A stretch of 64,000 bases of DNA from Arthrobacter sp. 131MFCol6.1 (GCF_000374925.1 NZ_KB895544.1:176574-240573), one strand, 5' to 3'. Shown: positions 28,116 to 39,987, numbered from the stretch's first letter. Notes: generated by a model from the sequence alone, not told the origin. Program-made: numbers and translations.

Positions 28116-29254
28116 GCGCCGCAGCGAACCGTGGACCGGCAACCCGTGTGACCGGCCGCGGCCCGGTGGGCGTCGCCGTCATCGGCGCCGGCAACATCAG
28201 CAAGCAGTACCTGGACAACCTGACCGTCTTCCCCGACCTCAAGGTCCACGTGATCGCCGATCTCTTCGAAGAGGCCGCCGAGGCGCGGGCCAAGGAATAC
28301 GGCATCCCGGAGTGGGGCGGGGTGGACGCCGCCCTGAACCACCCCGACGTCGAAATCATCGTCAACCTGACCATCCCGGCCGCGCACGTGGAAGTGGCCA
28401 CGGCCGCCGTCAATGCAGGCAAACACGTCTGGACGGAAAAGCCGTTCTCGCTGGACCGCGAATCGGGCCTTGGCCTGCTGAAAACGGCCGACGCCGCCGG
28501 ACTGCGGCTCGGCTGCGCCCCGGACACGTTCCTGGGCGCCGGGCTGCAGACCGCCCGCCGGCTGATCGAACGCGGCGACATCGGCACCCCGCTGACGGCC
28601 ATGACCACGTTCCAGACGCCCGGGCCGGAATCCTGGCACCCCAACCCCGCGTTCCTCTTCCAGCACGGCGCCGGGCCCCTGTTCGACATGGGCCCGTACT
28701 ACCTCACGGCCCTGGTGCAGACGTTCGGCTCCGTGCGCCGCGTGGCCGCGACCGGTTCCAAGGCCAAGGCGGTCCGGGGCATCGGTTCCGGGCCCAAGGC
28801 CGGCGAGGAATTCACGGTCGAGGTCCCCACCCACGTCTCCGCCATGGCTCAGTTCGAGTCCGGCGCGTCCTCCCACAGCGTGTTCAGCTTCGAGTCCCCG
28901 CGGCTGCGGATGGGCTTCGTGGAGATCACCGGGACCGAGGCCACCATTTCGCTGCCGGATCCGAACTACTTCGACGGCGACATCAGGCTCTGGCGCGCCG
29001 GCGACGAGGAATGGACCGTCATCCCGGCCACAGGCCCCAGCCAGGGCCGCGGCATGGGCGTGCTGGACATGGCCCGCTCCATCCGCGCCGGCGTCCCGCA
29101 CCGCGCCACCGGCAACCTCGCCTACCACGTCCTGGACACCATGGTCTCGATCTCCGAGTCGGTCGATTCCGGCACGTTCATCGATGTGGAAAGCTCCGCC
29201 CCCACCTCCGCAGCCCTCCCCGAGGACTGGGACCCCACCGCTTCCACACTCTAG
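28112..29254 (+). CDS. Gfo/Idh/MocA family oxidoreductase
   Basis: The 380-residue protein has GAGNISKQYLDNL in the Rossmann domain after a 20-residue leader and the motif WTEKPFSLD near residue 107. A long substrate-domain beta sheet follows. It is coupled to the preceding isomerase gene by an ATGA overlap and is followed 9 bases later by another oxidoreductase. Two dehydrogenases in tandem suggest one oxidises the incoming sugar and the other reduces a later intermediate, recycling NAD(H); this is inference. Confidence 0.88.
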   Translation: MSAAANRGPATRVTGRGPVGVAVIGAGNISKQYLDNLTVFPDLKVHVIADLFEEAAEARAKEYGIPEWGGVDAALNHPDVEIIVNLTIPAAHVEVATAAVNAGKHVWTEKPFSLDRESGLGLLKTADAAGLRLGCAPDTFLGAGLQTARRLIERGDIGTPLTAMTTFQTPGPESWHPNPAFLFQHGAGPLFDMGPYYLTALVQTFGSVRRVAATGSKAKAVRGIGSGPKAGEEFTVEVPTHVSAMAQFESGASSHSVFSFESPRLRMGFVEITGTEATISLPDPNYFDGDIRLWRAGDEEWTVIPATGPSQGRGMGVLDMARSIRAGVPHRATGNLAYHVLDTMVSISESVDSGTFIDVESSAPTSAALPEDWDPTASTL

Positions 29255-29263
29255 GAACCAGCA

Positions 29264-30457
29264 ATGAACTCCCAAGAAACCAGCCCCGGCCCTCCCCCTT
29301 TGGGTGTGGCCATGATCGGGTACGCGTTCATGGGCAAGGCCCACTCCAACGCCTGGCGGAATGTTGCCAGCTACTTCGATGTCCCGGCCTTCGAACGGCG
29401 CGTCCTGGTCGGCCGCGATCCCGAGGGGGTCGCCGAGGCGGCCGCAAAGTACGGCTGGGCCGAGTCCGCCACGGACTGGCGCGCGGTGATCGCCCGCGAT
29501 GACATCCACATCGTCGACATCTGCGCGCCGGGGTTCATGCACGCGGAAATCGCCATCGCCGCGCTCGAGGCCGGCAAGCACGTCCTGGTCGAGAAGCCGC
29601 TGGCCAACACCCTGGCCGAGGCGGAGGCCATGGCGGAGGCAGCCCGTGTTGCACGGGACCGCGGGGCGCAGTCCATGATCGGCTTCAACTACCGCCGGGT
29701 CCCGGCCCTGGCTCTGGCCCGTGAGCTGATCACGGAGGGCCGGCTCGGCACCGTCCGGCACGTCCGCGCGGCCTACCTGCAGGACTGGCTCGTGGACCCG
29801 GACTCGCCCATGACCTGGCGGCTGAACAAGGAAACCGCCGGCTCCGGGGCCCTCGGGGACATCGCCTCCCACGCGATCGATCAGGTGCTGTTCCTCCTGG
29901 GCGAGCAGGTCACCGAGGTCTCCGGCCGGCTGCACACCTTCACCCCGCAGCGTCCCGGCGCTGCCGGGCTGGAGGACGTGACGGTCGACGACGCCGCCTG
30001 GGCCACGCTGACCCTCGCCTCCGGGGCCATCGCCTCCGTCGAGGTCTCCCGGGTGGCCACCGGGCGGAAGAACTCGCTCACACTGGAAATCTACGGCGAC
30101 AAGGGAGCCCTGCTGTTCGACCTGGAGGACCTGAACGAGCTCGGCTTCCTCGACGCCACACTGCCGGTCCGCGAACAGGGCTTCCGCCGGATCCTGGTCA
30201 ACGAACCCGAGCACCCCTACCTGGAAGCATGGTGGCCGCAGGGCCACGTGCTCGGCTGGGAGCACACGTTCACGCACGAGATCCGCGACTTCCTCGTCGC
30301 GGTCGGCACCGGAACCCAGCCTTCGCCGTCGTTCGAGGACGGCCTGAACGTCCAGCGGATCCTCGCCGCCGTGGAAGAAAGCGCCGCGGCCAAGAGTTCG
30401 CTCATCCAGCTCACCCCGTCCGCACCAACGACCCAAACAGCTACCGAAAGGGCCTGA
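29264..30457 (+). CDS. Gfo/Idh/MocA family oxidoreductase
   Basis: The 397-residue protein begins with the variant Rossmann motif GYAFMGKAHSNAW, typical of a distinct Gfo/Idh/MocA branch, and has VEKPLANT near residue 110. GFNYRRVPAL follows and the domain ends with LNVQRILAAVEESAA. A single base separates its stop from the start of the next isomerase gene, so the pair is tightly coupled. It is similar in role, but not in close sequence, to the dehydrogenase just upstream. Confidence 0.9.
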   Translation: MNSQETSPGPPPLGVAMIGYAFMGKAHSNAWRNVASYFDVPAFERRVLVGRDPEGVAEAAAKYGWAESATDWRAVIARDDIHIVDICAPGFMHAEIAIAALEAGKHVLVEKPLANTLAEAEAMAEAARVARDRGAQSMIGFNYRRVPALALARELITEGRLGTVRHVRAAYLQDWLVDPDSPMTWRLNKETAGSGALGDIASHAIDQVLFLLGEQVTEVSGRLHTFTPQRPGAAGLEDVTVDDAAWATLTLASGAIASVEVSRVATGRKNSLTLEIYGDKGALLFDLEDLNELGFLDATLPVREQGFRRILVNEPEHPYLEAWWPQGHVLGWEHTFTHEIRDFLVAVGTGTQPSPSFEDGLNVQRILAAVEESAAAKSSLIQLTPSAPTTQTATERA

Positions 30458-30458
30458 C

Positions 30459-31454
30459 ATGCCCCGCCCCTACACCCTGTTCACCGGCCAGTGGGCCGAC
30501 CTGCCCTTCGAGGAAGTCGCGCGCCTGGCCTCCGGCTGGGGCTACGACGGCCTGGAAATCGCCGTCTCCGGCGACCACCTGGACGCCTGGCGCTGGGACG
30601 AACCCGGCTACGTCGAATCCAAGCTGGCCGTGCTGGAGAAGTACAACCTCAAGGTCTGGGCCATCTCCAACCACCTCAAGGGCCAGGCCGTGTGCGATGA
30701 CCCGATCGACTTCCGGCACGAGGCGATCGTCGGGGCCAGGGTCTGGGGCGACGGCGAGCCCGAAGGCGTCCGCCAACGCGCCGCCGAGGAAATGAAACAC
30801 ACCGCCCGGCTCGCGAAGGCCCTCGGCGTGGACACCGTGGTCGGGTTCACCGGATCCTCCATCTGGCAGTACGTCGCGATGTTCCCGCCCGTCCCGGAGA
30901 AGGTCATCGAGGCCGGCTACCAGGACTTCGCCGACCGCTGGAACCCCATCCTGGACGTCTTCGACGAGAACGGTGTCCGCTTCGCGCACGAGGTCCACCC
31001 CTCCGAGATCGCCTACGACTACTGGACCACCGTCCGCACCCTCGAGGCGATCGGGCACCGCGAGGCCTTCGGGCTGAACTGGGACCCGTCCCACTTCATG
31101 TGGCAGGGCATCGACCCGGTCTCCTTCATCTGGGACTTCAAGGACCGGATCTACCACGTGGACTGCAAGGACACGAAGCTCCGCCCCACCGGCCGCAACA
31201 CCGTTCTGGGCTCGCACCTGCCCTGGGGCGACCCGCGCCGCGGCTGGGACTTCGTCTCCGCCGGCCGCGGCGACGTGCCCTGGGAATCGTCCTTCCGCGC
31301 CCTGACCGCGATCGGCTACGAGGGCCCCATCAGCATCGAATGGGAGGACGCGGGCATGGACCGGCTCCACGGCGCCCCCGAAGCCCTCGCCGCGCTGAAG
31401 AAGTTCGACTTCCCGGCCTCGAACACCTCCTTCGACGCCGCCTTCAAGCAGTAG
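30459..31454 (+). CDS. Sugar phosphate isomerase/epimerase family TIM-barrel protein (large form)
   Basis: The 331-residue barrel opens with YTLFTGQWADLPFEEVARLA and has candidate metal-binding segments HEVHPSEIAYD, NWDPSHFMWQGIDP, HVDCKDTKL and SIEWEDAG. This larger form resembles isomerase-like proteins encoded beside Gfo/Idh/MocA dehydrogenases, some of which cleave 3-keto glycosides rather than isomerise sugar phosphates. That role here is only a possibility. It is the last gene of the island, with a hairpin following at 31508-31543. Confidence 0.87.
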   Translation: MPRPYTLFTGQWADLPFEEVARLASGWGYDGLEIAVSGDHLDAWRWDEPGYVESKLAVLEKYNLKVWAISNHLKGQAVCDDPIDFRHEAIVGARVWGDGEPEGVRQRAAEEMKHTARLAKALGVDTVVGFTGSSIWQYVAMFPPVPEKVIEAGYQDFADRWNPILDVFDENGVRFAHEVHPSEIAYDYWTTVRTLEAIGHREAFGLNWDPSHFMWQGIDPVSFIWDFKDRIYHVDCKDTKLRPTGRNTVLGSHLPWGDPRRGWDFVSAGRGDVPWESSFRALTAIGYEGPISIEWEDAGMDRLHGAPEALAALKKFDFPASNTSFDAAFKQ

Positions 31455-31507
31455 CGGGGCGCCGCAGGTCCGGATCCGCTACGTTTCAGGACAGCCGCGG
31501 CGCAACC

Positions 31508-31543
31508 GGTCCGGCGCACCGCGGATCCGCGCTGCGCCGGACC
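31508..31543 (+). terminator. Hairpin ending the catabolic island
   Basis: GGTCCGGCGCA (31508-31518) pairs perfectly with TGCGCCGGACC (31533-31543). No T-run follows. It is the only strong hairpin between the island and the next gene. Confidence 0.55.
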
Positions 31544-31617
31544 GATTGCGTGGCCCTGGTCCGATGTCGTAGCGAAAACCCAACCGTCCACAAAGTTGTC
31601 ATCGTTAGGAGCTTCGA

Positions 31618-32529
31618 GTGCCGAAAATCCCGGAAAACACCATGACGCCGCGGGAACTGCAGCCGGGCCAGCGCTGCGAGGTCTGGGTCGCATCCGTCAC
31701 AGGTGAGCGCGAGCTCGTGTTCACCACCCGGGACGTGCTCCTGGAGGCGCCGAACTGGACACGTGACGGCGCCGCATTCATCCTGAACGGCGCCGGGAAG
31801 CTGTGGCGCTTCGAGGTCGGGAGCCGGGCGATCAGTCAGGTGCCCCTCACCGGGGTCCCTGACCTGAACAACGACCACGTGCTGGCGCCGGACGGCACCG
31901 GCATCTACCTCTCGGCGAACGACGGCCACATTTACCGTGCGGCGCTTGGCGGCGGCGCGGCAACCCGCCTTACCGACGACGACGGGTACTTCCACTTCCT
32001 CCACGGTGTGAGCCCGGACGGCGACGAGCTGGCCTACGTGGGCATCGAGGCCGGCGATTTCACGCAGCCAGGCAGGCTCATGACCATCCCGGCCGGCGGT
32101 GGCGCCGCCACCCTGCTGAACGTGGACGGCCACTGTGACGGGCCGGAGTACTCTCCGGACGGCGACTGGCTCTACTTCAACACCGAAGCCTTCACCAGTT
32201 CATCCGGCCACGCCCAACTTGCCAGGCTCCGCACCTCCGACGGAGGCGCCCCGGACCAACCCGCGCTGGAACAGCTACTGACGAGCGACACGGTCGACTG
32301 GTTCCCGCACCTCTCCCCGGACGGGCGTTGGGCCAGCTACATCCGGTTCCCCCGCGGCACGGTGGGCCACCCCGCGGACCTGGCGGTCGACGTCGTGCTG
32401 GTCTCAACCGGAGACTGGACAACACCGGTGCACTGCTGGCCCCTCTTTGGCGGCCAGGGCACCCTCAACGTCAACAGCTGGTCACCGGACTCCACCCGGT
32501 TCGCCTACGTCGCCTACCCCGTCGGCTGA
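31618..32529 (+). CDS. TolB-like beta-propeller (PD40 repeat) protein
   Basis: The 303-residue protein has at least five WD40-like PD40 units of the form SPDG-x-LAY (VLAPDGTGIYLS, GVSPDGDELAYVG, YSPDGDWLYFN, LSPDGRWASYI, WSPDSTRFAYVA). There is no signal peptide, so it is probably cytoplasmic. The family resembles TolB C-terminal propellers and some oligogalacturonide lyases, but no catalytic residues are recognisable. The GTG start is set by TAGGAG, 7 bases upstream. It may belong to the preceding sugar island, although a hairpin lies between them. Confidence 0.8.
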   Translation: MPKIPENTMTPRELQPGQRCEVWVASVTGERELVFTTRDVLLEAPNWTRDGAAFILNGAGKLWRFEVGSRAISQVPLTGVPDLNNDHVLAPDGTGIYLSANDGHIYRAALGGGAATRLTDDDGYFHFLHGVSPDGDELAYVGIEAGDFTQPGRLMTIPAGGGAATLLNVDGHCDGPEYSPDGDWLYFNTEAFTSSSGHAQLARLRTSDGGAPDQPALEQLLTSDTVDWFPHLSPDGRWASYIRFPRGTVGHPADLAVDVVLVSTGDWTTPVHCWPLFGGQGTLNVNSWSPDSTRFAYVAYPVG

Positions 32530-32556
32530 CCCGGCCGTCGGGGCTAGGGTTTAGTT

Positions 32557-33093
32557 ATGACCCACATACTCCGGACAGCCACCGCGGACGACGCCGGGAG
32601 GCTGGCTGCGCTCGCGGCCGTCACCTTCCCGCTGGCGTGCCCGCCGGAGTCCCGGCCGGAGGACATCGCGGCCCACCTGGCCAGCACCCTGAGCGAGGCC
32701 AATTTCCGGGCCTATCTGGCCGATCCCGAGGTAACCGTGCTGGTGATCGACGCCGACGGCGAGCTCCGCGGCTACAGCCTGCTGGTGGCCCGCCCCGCCC
32801 AGGACCCGGAGGTGGCCGCTGTCCTGAGCGAACTGCCGTGCACCGAGCTCAGCAAGTGCTACGTCCACCCGGAGCACCACGGGCTCGGCGCCTCGGCCGA
32901 ACTGATGCACGCCAGCATCGGCTCGGCAGCAGCGGCCGGCGCCCGCGGGATCTGGCTCGGCGTGAACAGCCAAAACGCCCGGGCCATCCGGTTCTACGAG
33001 AAGTCCGGTTTCCGCAAGGTCGGCACCAAGTCCTTCCGGCTGGGCGACACCGTGGAACATGACTTCGTGATGGAGCGCCCGGTCACACCGTGA
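32557..33093 (+). CDS. GNAT-family N-acetyltransferase
   Basis: The 178-residue protein has the GNAT core: TELSKCYVHPEHHGLGASAE (motif A, acetyl-CoA pyrophosphate loop) and GIWLGVNSQNARAIRFYEKS (motif B), ending GFRKVGTKSFRLG. It transfers an acetyl group to an unknown amine. It is 27 bases after the propeller gene and 55 bases before a DsbA-like gene. Confidence 0.9.
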   Translation: MTHILRTATADDAGRLAALAAVTFPLACPPESRPEDIAAHLASTLSEANFRAYLADPEVTVLVIDADGELRGYSLLVARPAQDPEVAAVLSELPCTELSKCYVHPEHHGLGASAELMHASIGSAAAAGARGIWLGVNSQNARAIRFYEKSGFRKVGTKSFRLGDTVEHDFVMERPVTP

Positions 33094-33148
33094 CGAAGCC
33101 GACAGACCGTTGGGGAATGGACCCGGCGGCGGCGCGGTTGTGGCGGGC

Positions 33149-33883
33149 ATGAAGATTGAGATCTGGTCCGACGTCGCCTGCCCCTGGTGCTACATCGGCA
33201 AACGCCGATTCGAAACCGCCCTCGCGGCCTTCCCGCACCGCGATTCCGTGGAGGTGCAGTGGCGCAGCTACCAGCTGGACCCCACGCTCCCGGAGCACTA
33301 CGACGGCACCGAACTGGACTACCTCAGCACCCGCAAGGGCATGGCTCCGGCGCAGGTATCGCAGATGTTCGAGCACGTGGCGGCCCAGGCCAAGGGCGAG
33401 GGGCTGAACTACCGGTTCGACGCCGTCGTGGTGGCCAACAGCTTCACGGCTCACCGGCTGATCCACCTCGCCGCCGCCCACGGCCAGCAGGACGCCGCGA
33501 AGGAACGCCTGCTCAGCGACCACTTCGAGCACGGCCAAGACATCGGCAGCCAGGACTACCTGACCGCCCTGGGCCTGGACCTCGGACTCGACGCCGACGA
33601 CCTGGCGGAACTGTTCAGCACCGACGCCTACGCCGACGACGTCCGCCACGACATCGCCGAGGCCCGCGCCCTGGGCATCAGCGGCGTCCCGTTTTTCGTG
33701 ATTGACCGGAAGTTCGGGCTCTCCGGAGCCCAGCCCGCGGAGACCTTCAGCGCGGCCCTCGAACAGGCGTGGCAGGACAGCCACCCGCTGGTCATGGTGA
33801 GCGCCGCCGCGGGATCCGATGCGGGCGCCGCCGGAACGGATAGTGCCGCGGGCGCCTGCGGCCCGGACGGCTGCCCCGTCTGA
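33149..33883 (+). CDS. DsbA-family oxidoreductase (FrnE-like)
   Basis: The 244-residue protein starts MKIEIWSDVACPWCYIG, with the CPWC redox motif and thioredoxin fold of the cytoplasmic FrnE/DsbA-like branch, and has the cis-Pro segment GISGVPFFVIDRKFGLSGAQP. There is no signal peptide. The Cys-containing tail (ACGPDGCPV) may be a second redox or metal site. ATG at 33149 is chosen over an upstream start at 33110 because it matches the family N-terminus. The reaction is thiol-disulfide exchange or isomerisation on an unknown partner. Confidence 0.9.
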   Translation: MKIEIWSDVACPWCYIGKRRFETALAAFPHRDSVEVQWRSYQLDPTLPEHYDGTELDYLSTRKGMAPAQVSQMFEHVAAQAKGEGLNYRFDAVVVANSFTAHRLIHLAAAHGQQDAAKERLLSDHFEHGQDIGSQDYLTALGLDLGLDADDLAELFSTDAYADDVRHDIAEARALGISGVPFFVIDRKFGLSGAQPAETFSAALEQAWQDSHPLVMVSAAAGSDAGAAGTDSAAGACGPDGCPV

Positions 33884-33900
33884 GCCCGGCATCGTCGAAG

Positions 33901-33948
33901 TCGCCGGAAACTCCCGGATTCGCCGGAAATTTCCGGCGATTCCGGCGA
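33901..33948. repeat. TCGCCGGAA nested hairpin element, copy 7
   Basis: The central 20-bp perfect palindrome TCGCCGGAAATTTCCGGCGA (33920-33939) is flanked by outer arms TCGCCGGAA (33901-33909) and TTCCGGCGA (33940-33948). It begins 18 bases after the DsbA-like stop and looks like the least diverged core among the copies. Confidence 0.85.
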
Positions 33949-34003
33949 ACTCCCGGCACTGGCGGCATCCTGCGGCTTCGGACGGCCCGGCCTAGAGTGA
34001 ATC

Positions 34004-35326
34004 ATGAACACTTCGGCCGGACCGGACGGGCCCCGGACCTCCCTGTTTACGGACCACTATGAGCTGACGATGTTCCAGGCGGCGCTGCACTCCGGTGCGG
34101 CACACCGCCGGTCCGTCTTCCAGGCCTTCGCCCGGGGGCTGCCGGGCGGGCGGCGGTACGGGATCGTGGCGGGTACCGGCCGGCTCCTGGAGGGGATCGC
34201 GGGCTTCCGTTTCGAGGCGGACGACCTCGATTTTCTGGCCGGGGCCGGGGTAGTCCATGAGGACACGCTGGAGCACCTGGCCGCGTTCCGGTTCTCCGGC
34301 AACATCTGGGGCTATCCGGAAGGGGAAGCCTATTTCCCGCACTCCCCCGTCCTGATCGTGGAATCGACGTTCGCCGAGGCCTGCGTCCTGGAGACCTACG
34401 TCCTGTCGGTGCTGAACCATGACAGCGCCATCGCCTCGGCCGCTTCCCGGATGATCAGTGCCGCCGGCGGCAGACCCTGCATTGAGATGGGCTCCCGCCG
34501 CACGCATGAGGAAGCGGCCGCCGCGGCGGCCCGCGCGGCCGTGATCGCCGGCTTTTCCGGCACGTCCAACCTGGCCGCCGGGCGGCGCTACGGCCTGCGG
34601 ACCATCGGCACCGCGGCCCACTCCTTTACGCTGGTCCACGATTCCGAGCGCGAGGCCTTCGCGGCGCAACTGGCCTCCCTCGGGCCCGGCACCACGCTGC
34701 TCGTGGACACGTACGACGTCGAAGCGGCGGTCCGCACCGCCGTCGACCTCGCCGGAGACAAACTCGGCGCCATCCGGCTGGACTCCGGAGACCTCGTGGC
34801 CCAGGCGCGGTGGGTCCGCGAACTCCTGGACAGCCTCGGCAACGTACACACCAGGATCGTGGTGACCTCGGACCTGGACGAATTCTCCGTCGCCGCGCTC
34901 CGCTCTGCCCCGGCCGACTCCTATGGCATCGGCACGTCGCTGGTGACCGGATCCGGGGCGCCCACGGCCGGGATGGTCTACAAGCTGGTGAGCCGGGCCG
35001 GGGACTCCGGTGAGCTGACTGCCGTGGCGAAGACCTCGAAGGACAAGATCAACGTGGGCGGGCGCAAGTTCGCCGTGCGCCGCCTCGACGACCGGGGCAC
35101 CGCCACCCACGAGGTCCTCGGCGTGGGCCACCCGCCGGCCGCCGGAAGAAACGGACGTCCCCTCCTGCAGCAGTTCATGAAAGACGGCGAAATCCTGCCC
35201 GGCTGGACCGGCCCGGACGCGGTGGGGCGGGCGCGGGACCGGCACACGGCTTCCATGGCGGAGCTGCCCCGGGTGGTGGACAGACTGCAGCCCGGCGAGC
35301 CGGCCATCCCCACCATCTACGAATAG
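34004..35326 (+). CDS. pncB: Nicotinate phosphoribosyltransferase
   Basis: The 440-residue enzyme makes nicotinate mononucleotide from nicotinate and PRPP in NAD salvage. Family segments include LFTDHYELTMFQAALHSG, ARGLPGGRRYGIVAG, FSGTSNLAAGRRYGL with the following HSF catalytic region, LVDTYD and IRLDSGDL. Length fits the short bacterial form. An imperfect hairpin (35355-35376) follows the stop. The gene after it is an MFS remnant, so it is probably monocistronic. Confidence 0.95.
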   Translation: MNTSAGPDGPRTSLFTDHYELTMFQAALHSGAAHRRSVFQAFARGLPGGRRYGIVAGTGRLLEGIAGFRFEADDLDFLAGAGVVHEDTLEHLAAFRFSGNIWGYPEGEAYFPHSPVLIVESTFAEACVLETYVLSVLNHDSAIASAASRMISAAGGRPCIEMGSRRTHEEAAAAAARAAVIAGFSGTSNLAAGRRYGLRTIGTAAHSFTLVHDSEREAFAAQLASLGPGTTLLVDTYDVEAAVRTAVDLAGDKLGAIRLDSGDLVAQARWVRELLDSLGNVHTRIVVTSDLDEFSVAALRSAPADSYGIGTSLVTGSGAPTAGMVYKLVSRAGDSGELTAVAKTSKDKINVGGRKFAVRRLDDRGTATHEVLGVGHPPAAGRNGRPLLQQFMKDGEILPGWTGPDAVGRARDRHTASMAELPRVVDRLQPGEPAIPTIYE

Positions 35327-35506
35327 AGCCCGCCAAGGCGACGCAAGACCCAAATCCCGTTCCGCAAGGACCGGGACCTAGTCTGACGTCCGAGCGCCTA
35401 CCGCCTGCTGGCCTGGGGCACCATGCCCCTCGGTGCAGCAGCCGGCGGCCTGCTGGCCCAATGGCTCGGCCTGCAGGTCATGTTCGGCATCATGGGAGTG
35501 CTGACC

Positions 35507-37957
<2,451 letters not shown>

Positions 37958-38132
37958 GTTGTGCTTCCTTTGGGTGTGGTTCCCGGGCCTGGGACGTGGG
38001 CATGGCCCGCAGCCCGGCAAGGGGTTTTGGGCAGCCGGCAGCCATTGGCGTCCAGCGGGTATGTGCGGACCTGGCGGACGACGGCGGGAGGCTCCCGCCG
38101 TCGTCCGCTGGCGTAGGTGTCAGGCGTCGGTG

Positions 38133-38996
38133 TCAGGCGTCGTCGTGGGCGAGGTTGCCGGAGAGGTCGCGGTGGGCGTCGGCTTGGGCCTGGAGGTCCT
38201 TGGCCCGGGTCTCGAAGAGTCCGACGGCGTCGGCTCCGGCGGCGAAGCGCAGCGGCGGTTCATCCAGTTCGGCCAGTTGAATGAGGGCGTTGGCGAGTTT
38301 GGCCGGGTCTCCGCCCTGCTGGCCGTTCATGCCCTTCCACGCGGTGACCGTCTGCTCGGTGCGCTCGGCGTAGTCCTCGATGGTGGACGCCGCGTAACTG
38401 GTGGATTCCGGGGTGAGCAGCTCGGTGCGGAAGAATCCCGGTTCCACGATCATGGTGCGGATGCCGAACGGGGCGACTTCGGGGGCCAGGGACTCGGCCC
38501 AGCCTTCGACGCCGAACTTCGAGGCGGCGTAGGCAGAAAGGAACTCCCCGCCGGCGATGCCGGCGGTCGAGGAGATCGTGACCAGCAGCCCCGAGCGCTG
38601 AGTCCGCAGGACGGGAAGGGCCGCGCGGGTGACGTTCATGGGCCCGAACATGGTCGTTTCGATCTGTTTCCGGAAGTCTTCCGGGGTGATTTCTTCGAAG
38701 AACCCGGCGTAGAAGCTGCCGGCGTTGTTCACGAGGACGTCGATCCGGCCGAACCGGTCGACGGCGGCCTGGATGGCTGCGGTGGCGTCGGCGGGGTCGG
38801 TGACGTCGAGTTTCACGGCCAGCAGATCCTCGCTGTCGCCGACGGCCCGGATCACCTTGTCGGGGTTGCGGCCGGTGGCGACCACCGCGTGGCCTGCGGC
38901 CAGAGCCGCCTTGGCGATGTCGGTGCCCATACCGCGGCCTGCCCCGGTGATGAACCAGACCTTCTGCTCGGTTTTGGCGTCGTTTTGCTCAGTCAT
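38133..38996 (-). CDS. Short-chain dehydrogenase/reductase (SDR)
   Basis: The 287-residue classical SDR has the cofactor motif ITGAGRGMGTDIA near residue 15, NNAG near residue 90, and the catalytic Ser and YAASK in ISSTAGIAGGEFLSAYAASK. The Rossmann domain is followed by a helical C-terminus. NADPH use is likely, judging by ATGRNPDK after the second strand. Its start overlaps the stop of the XRE regulator by 8 bases, so the two are cotranscribed. The substrate is unknown. Confidence 0.92.
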   Translation of the reverse strand: MTEQNDAKTEQKVWFITGAGRGMGTDIAKAALAAGHAVVATGRNPDKVIRAVGDSEDLLAVKLDVTDPADATAAIQAAVDRFGRIDVLVNNAGSFYAGFFEEITPEDFRKQIETTMFGPMNVTRAALPVLRTQRSGLLVTISSTAGIAGGEFLSAYAASKFGVEGWAESLAPEVAPFGIRTMIVEPGFFRTELLTPESTSYAASTIEDYAERTEQTVTAWKGMNGQQGGDPAKLANALIQLAELDEPPLRFAAGADAVGLFETRAKDLQAQADAHRDLSGNLAHDDA

Positions 38997-39957
38997 GTTC
39001 TGTCTTTCCAGGGTTAGGGGTTCCGGGCCGCGCGTGGGAGCGCAGATCCGGGATGGAAGAGTCGCTGGTGGCGGTTGGGGGCGATGCCGCCCAGCTGGCA
39101 AGGAACGCCAGCGCGTTTTCGGACGCGGAGCCGGGCTCCGCGGTGAAGGTGAAGAGGGTCTGTCCCTCATCGCCGGGAAGGTGAAGCGTCTCGAACTGCA
39201 GCGACACGTCCCCTGCGACCGGATGGTGGAAGCGCTTGGTTCCCGTGGTGTGGATCCGTACGTCATGGCCGGCCCACAATGCGGCGAAGTGCCCGCTGCG
39301 TGTGGTCAGCTCACCGACCAGCTCGTTCAATTCGCGGTCATGGGGATTCCGGCCCGCTTCCGAGCGAAGCATTGCCACTGTGGTCGCGGCGATTGCGCGC
39401 CAATCGGGGTAAAAGTCCCCGGCGCCCGGATCGAGGAAGAGATAACGTGCCTGGTTCGGCAACTGGCCCGGGACCTCCGGACGGGCGGCTGCTGTGGACG
39501 CGAACACCGGCCCGTACAGCGCGCGGCCCAGGGCATTGGCGGCCAGCACGTCCGAGCGTCCGTTTTGCACCAGGGCGACCGCGCCGGTCATCCCGTCCAG
39601 CAAACGCAGAACTCCCGGACGGACCCGCTGCTGCGGTGGCCGGCGCGCCGGACGCCGCGATGATGGCGTGTTGGCCGTCCTCGCCAGGTCCATCAGATGC
39701 GTCCGCTCTGCCTCATCCAGCTGAAGGGCGGAGGCCACAGCGTCGAGGACCGAGTCCGAGACGCCGCGGATGCTGCCGCGTTCCAGCCGCGTGTAGTAGT
39801 CCGTGCTTACCCCGGCGAGCTGTGCCACTTCCTCCCGACGCAGCCCCGGCACGCGGCGCAGCTCGCCGTAGTTGGGCAGGCCGGCCCGCTCTGGGGTGAT
39901 CTTCGCTCGTCGCGAGATCAGGAAGTCTCGGATTTCGTCTTTTCTTTCCACATCCAC
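38989..39957 (-). CDS. XRE-family regulator with MmyB-like ligand-binding domain
   Basis: The roughly 322-residue protein has an N-terminal helix-turn-helix (VPGLRREEVAQLAGVSTDYY, then TRLERG) and a C-terminal MmyB-like domain (LLDGMTGAVALVQNGRSDVL, DWRAIAATTVAMLRSEAGR, HHPVAGDVSLQFETLHLPGD). Such proteins often regulate adjacent SDR or AKR genes, and here the gene overlaps the SDR gene. The frame extends up to a GTG at 40002, but a perfect palindrome at 39988-40002 looks like its operator, so a GTG at 39957 or 39951 is preferred. Confidence 0.85.
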   Translation of the reverse strand: MDVERKDEIRDFLISRRAKITPERAGLPNYGELRRVPGLRREEVAQLAGVSTDYYTRLERGSIRGVSDSVLDAVASALQLDEAERTHLMDLARTANTPSSRRPARRPPQQRVRPGVLRLLDGMTGAVALVQNGRSDVLAANALGRALYGPVFASTAAARPEVPGQLPNQARYLFLDPGAGDFYPDWRAIAATTVAMLRSEAGRNPHDRELNELVGELTTRSGHFAALWAGHDVRIHTTGTKRFHHPVAGDVSLQFETLHLPGDEGQTLFTFTAEPGSASENALAFLASWAASPPTATSDSSIPDLRSHARPGTPNPGKTEHD

Positions 39958-39987
39958 CACGCTACGCAGGCCGGACGGGCGGTGGCA

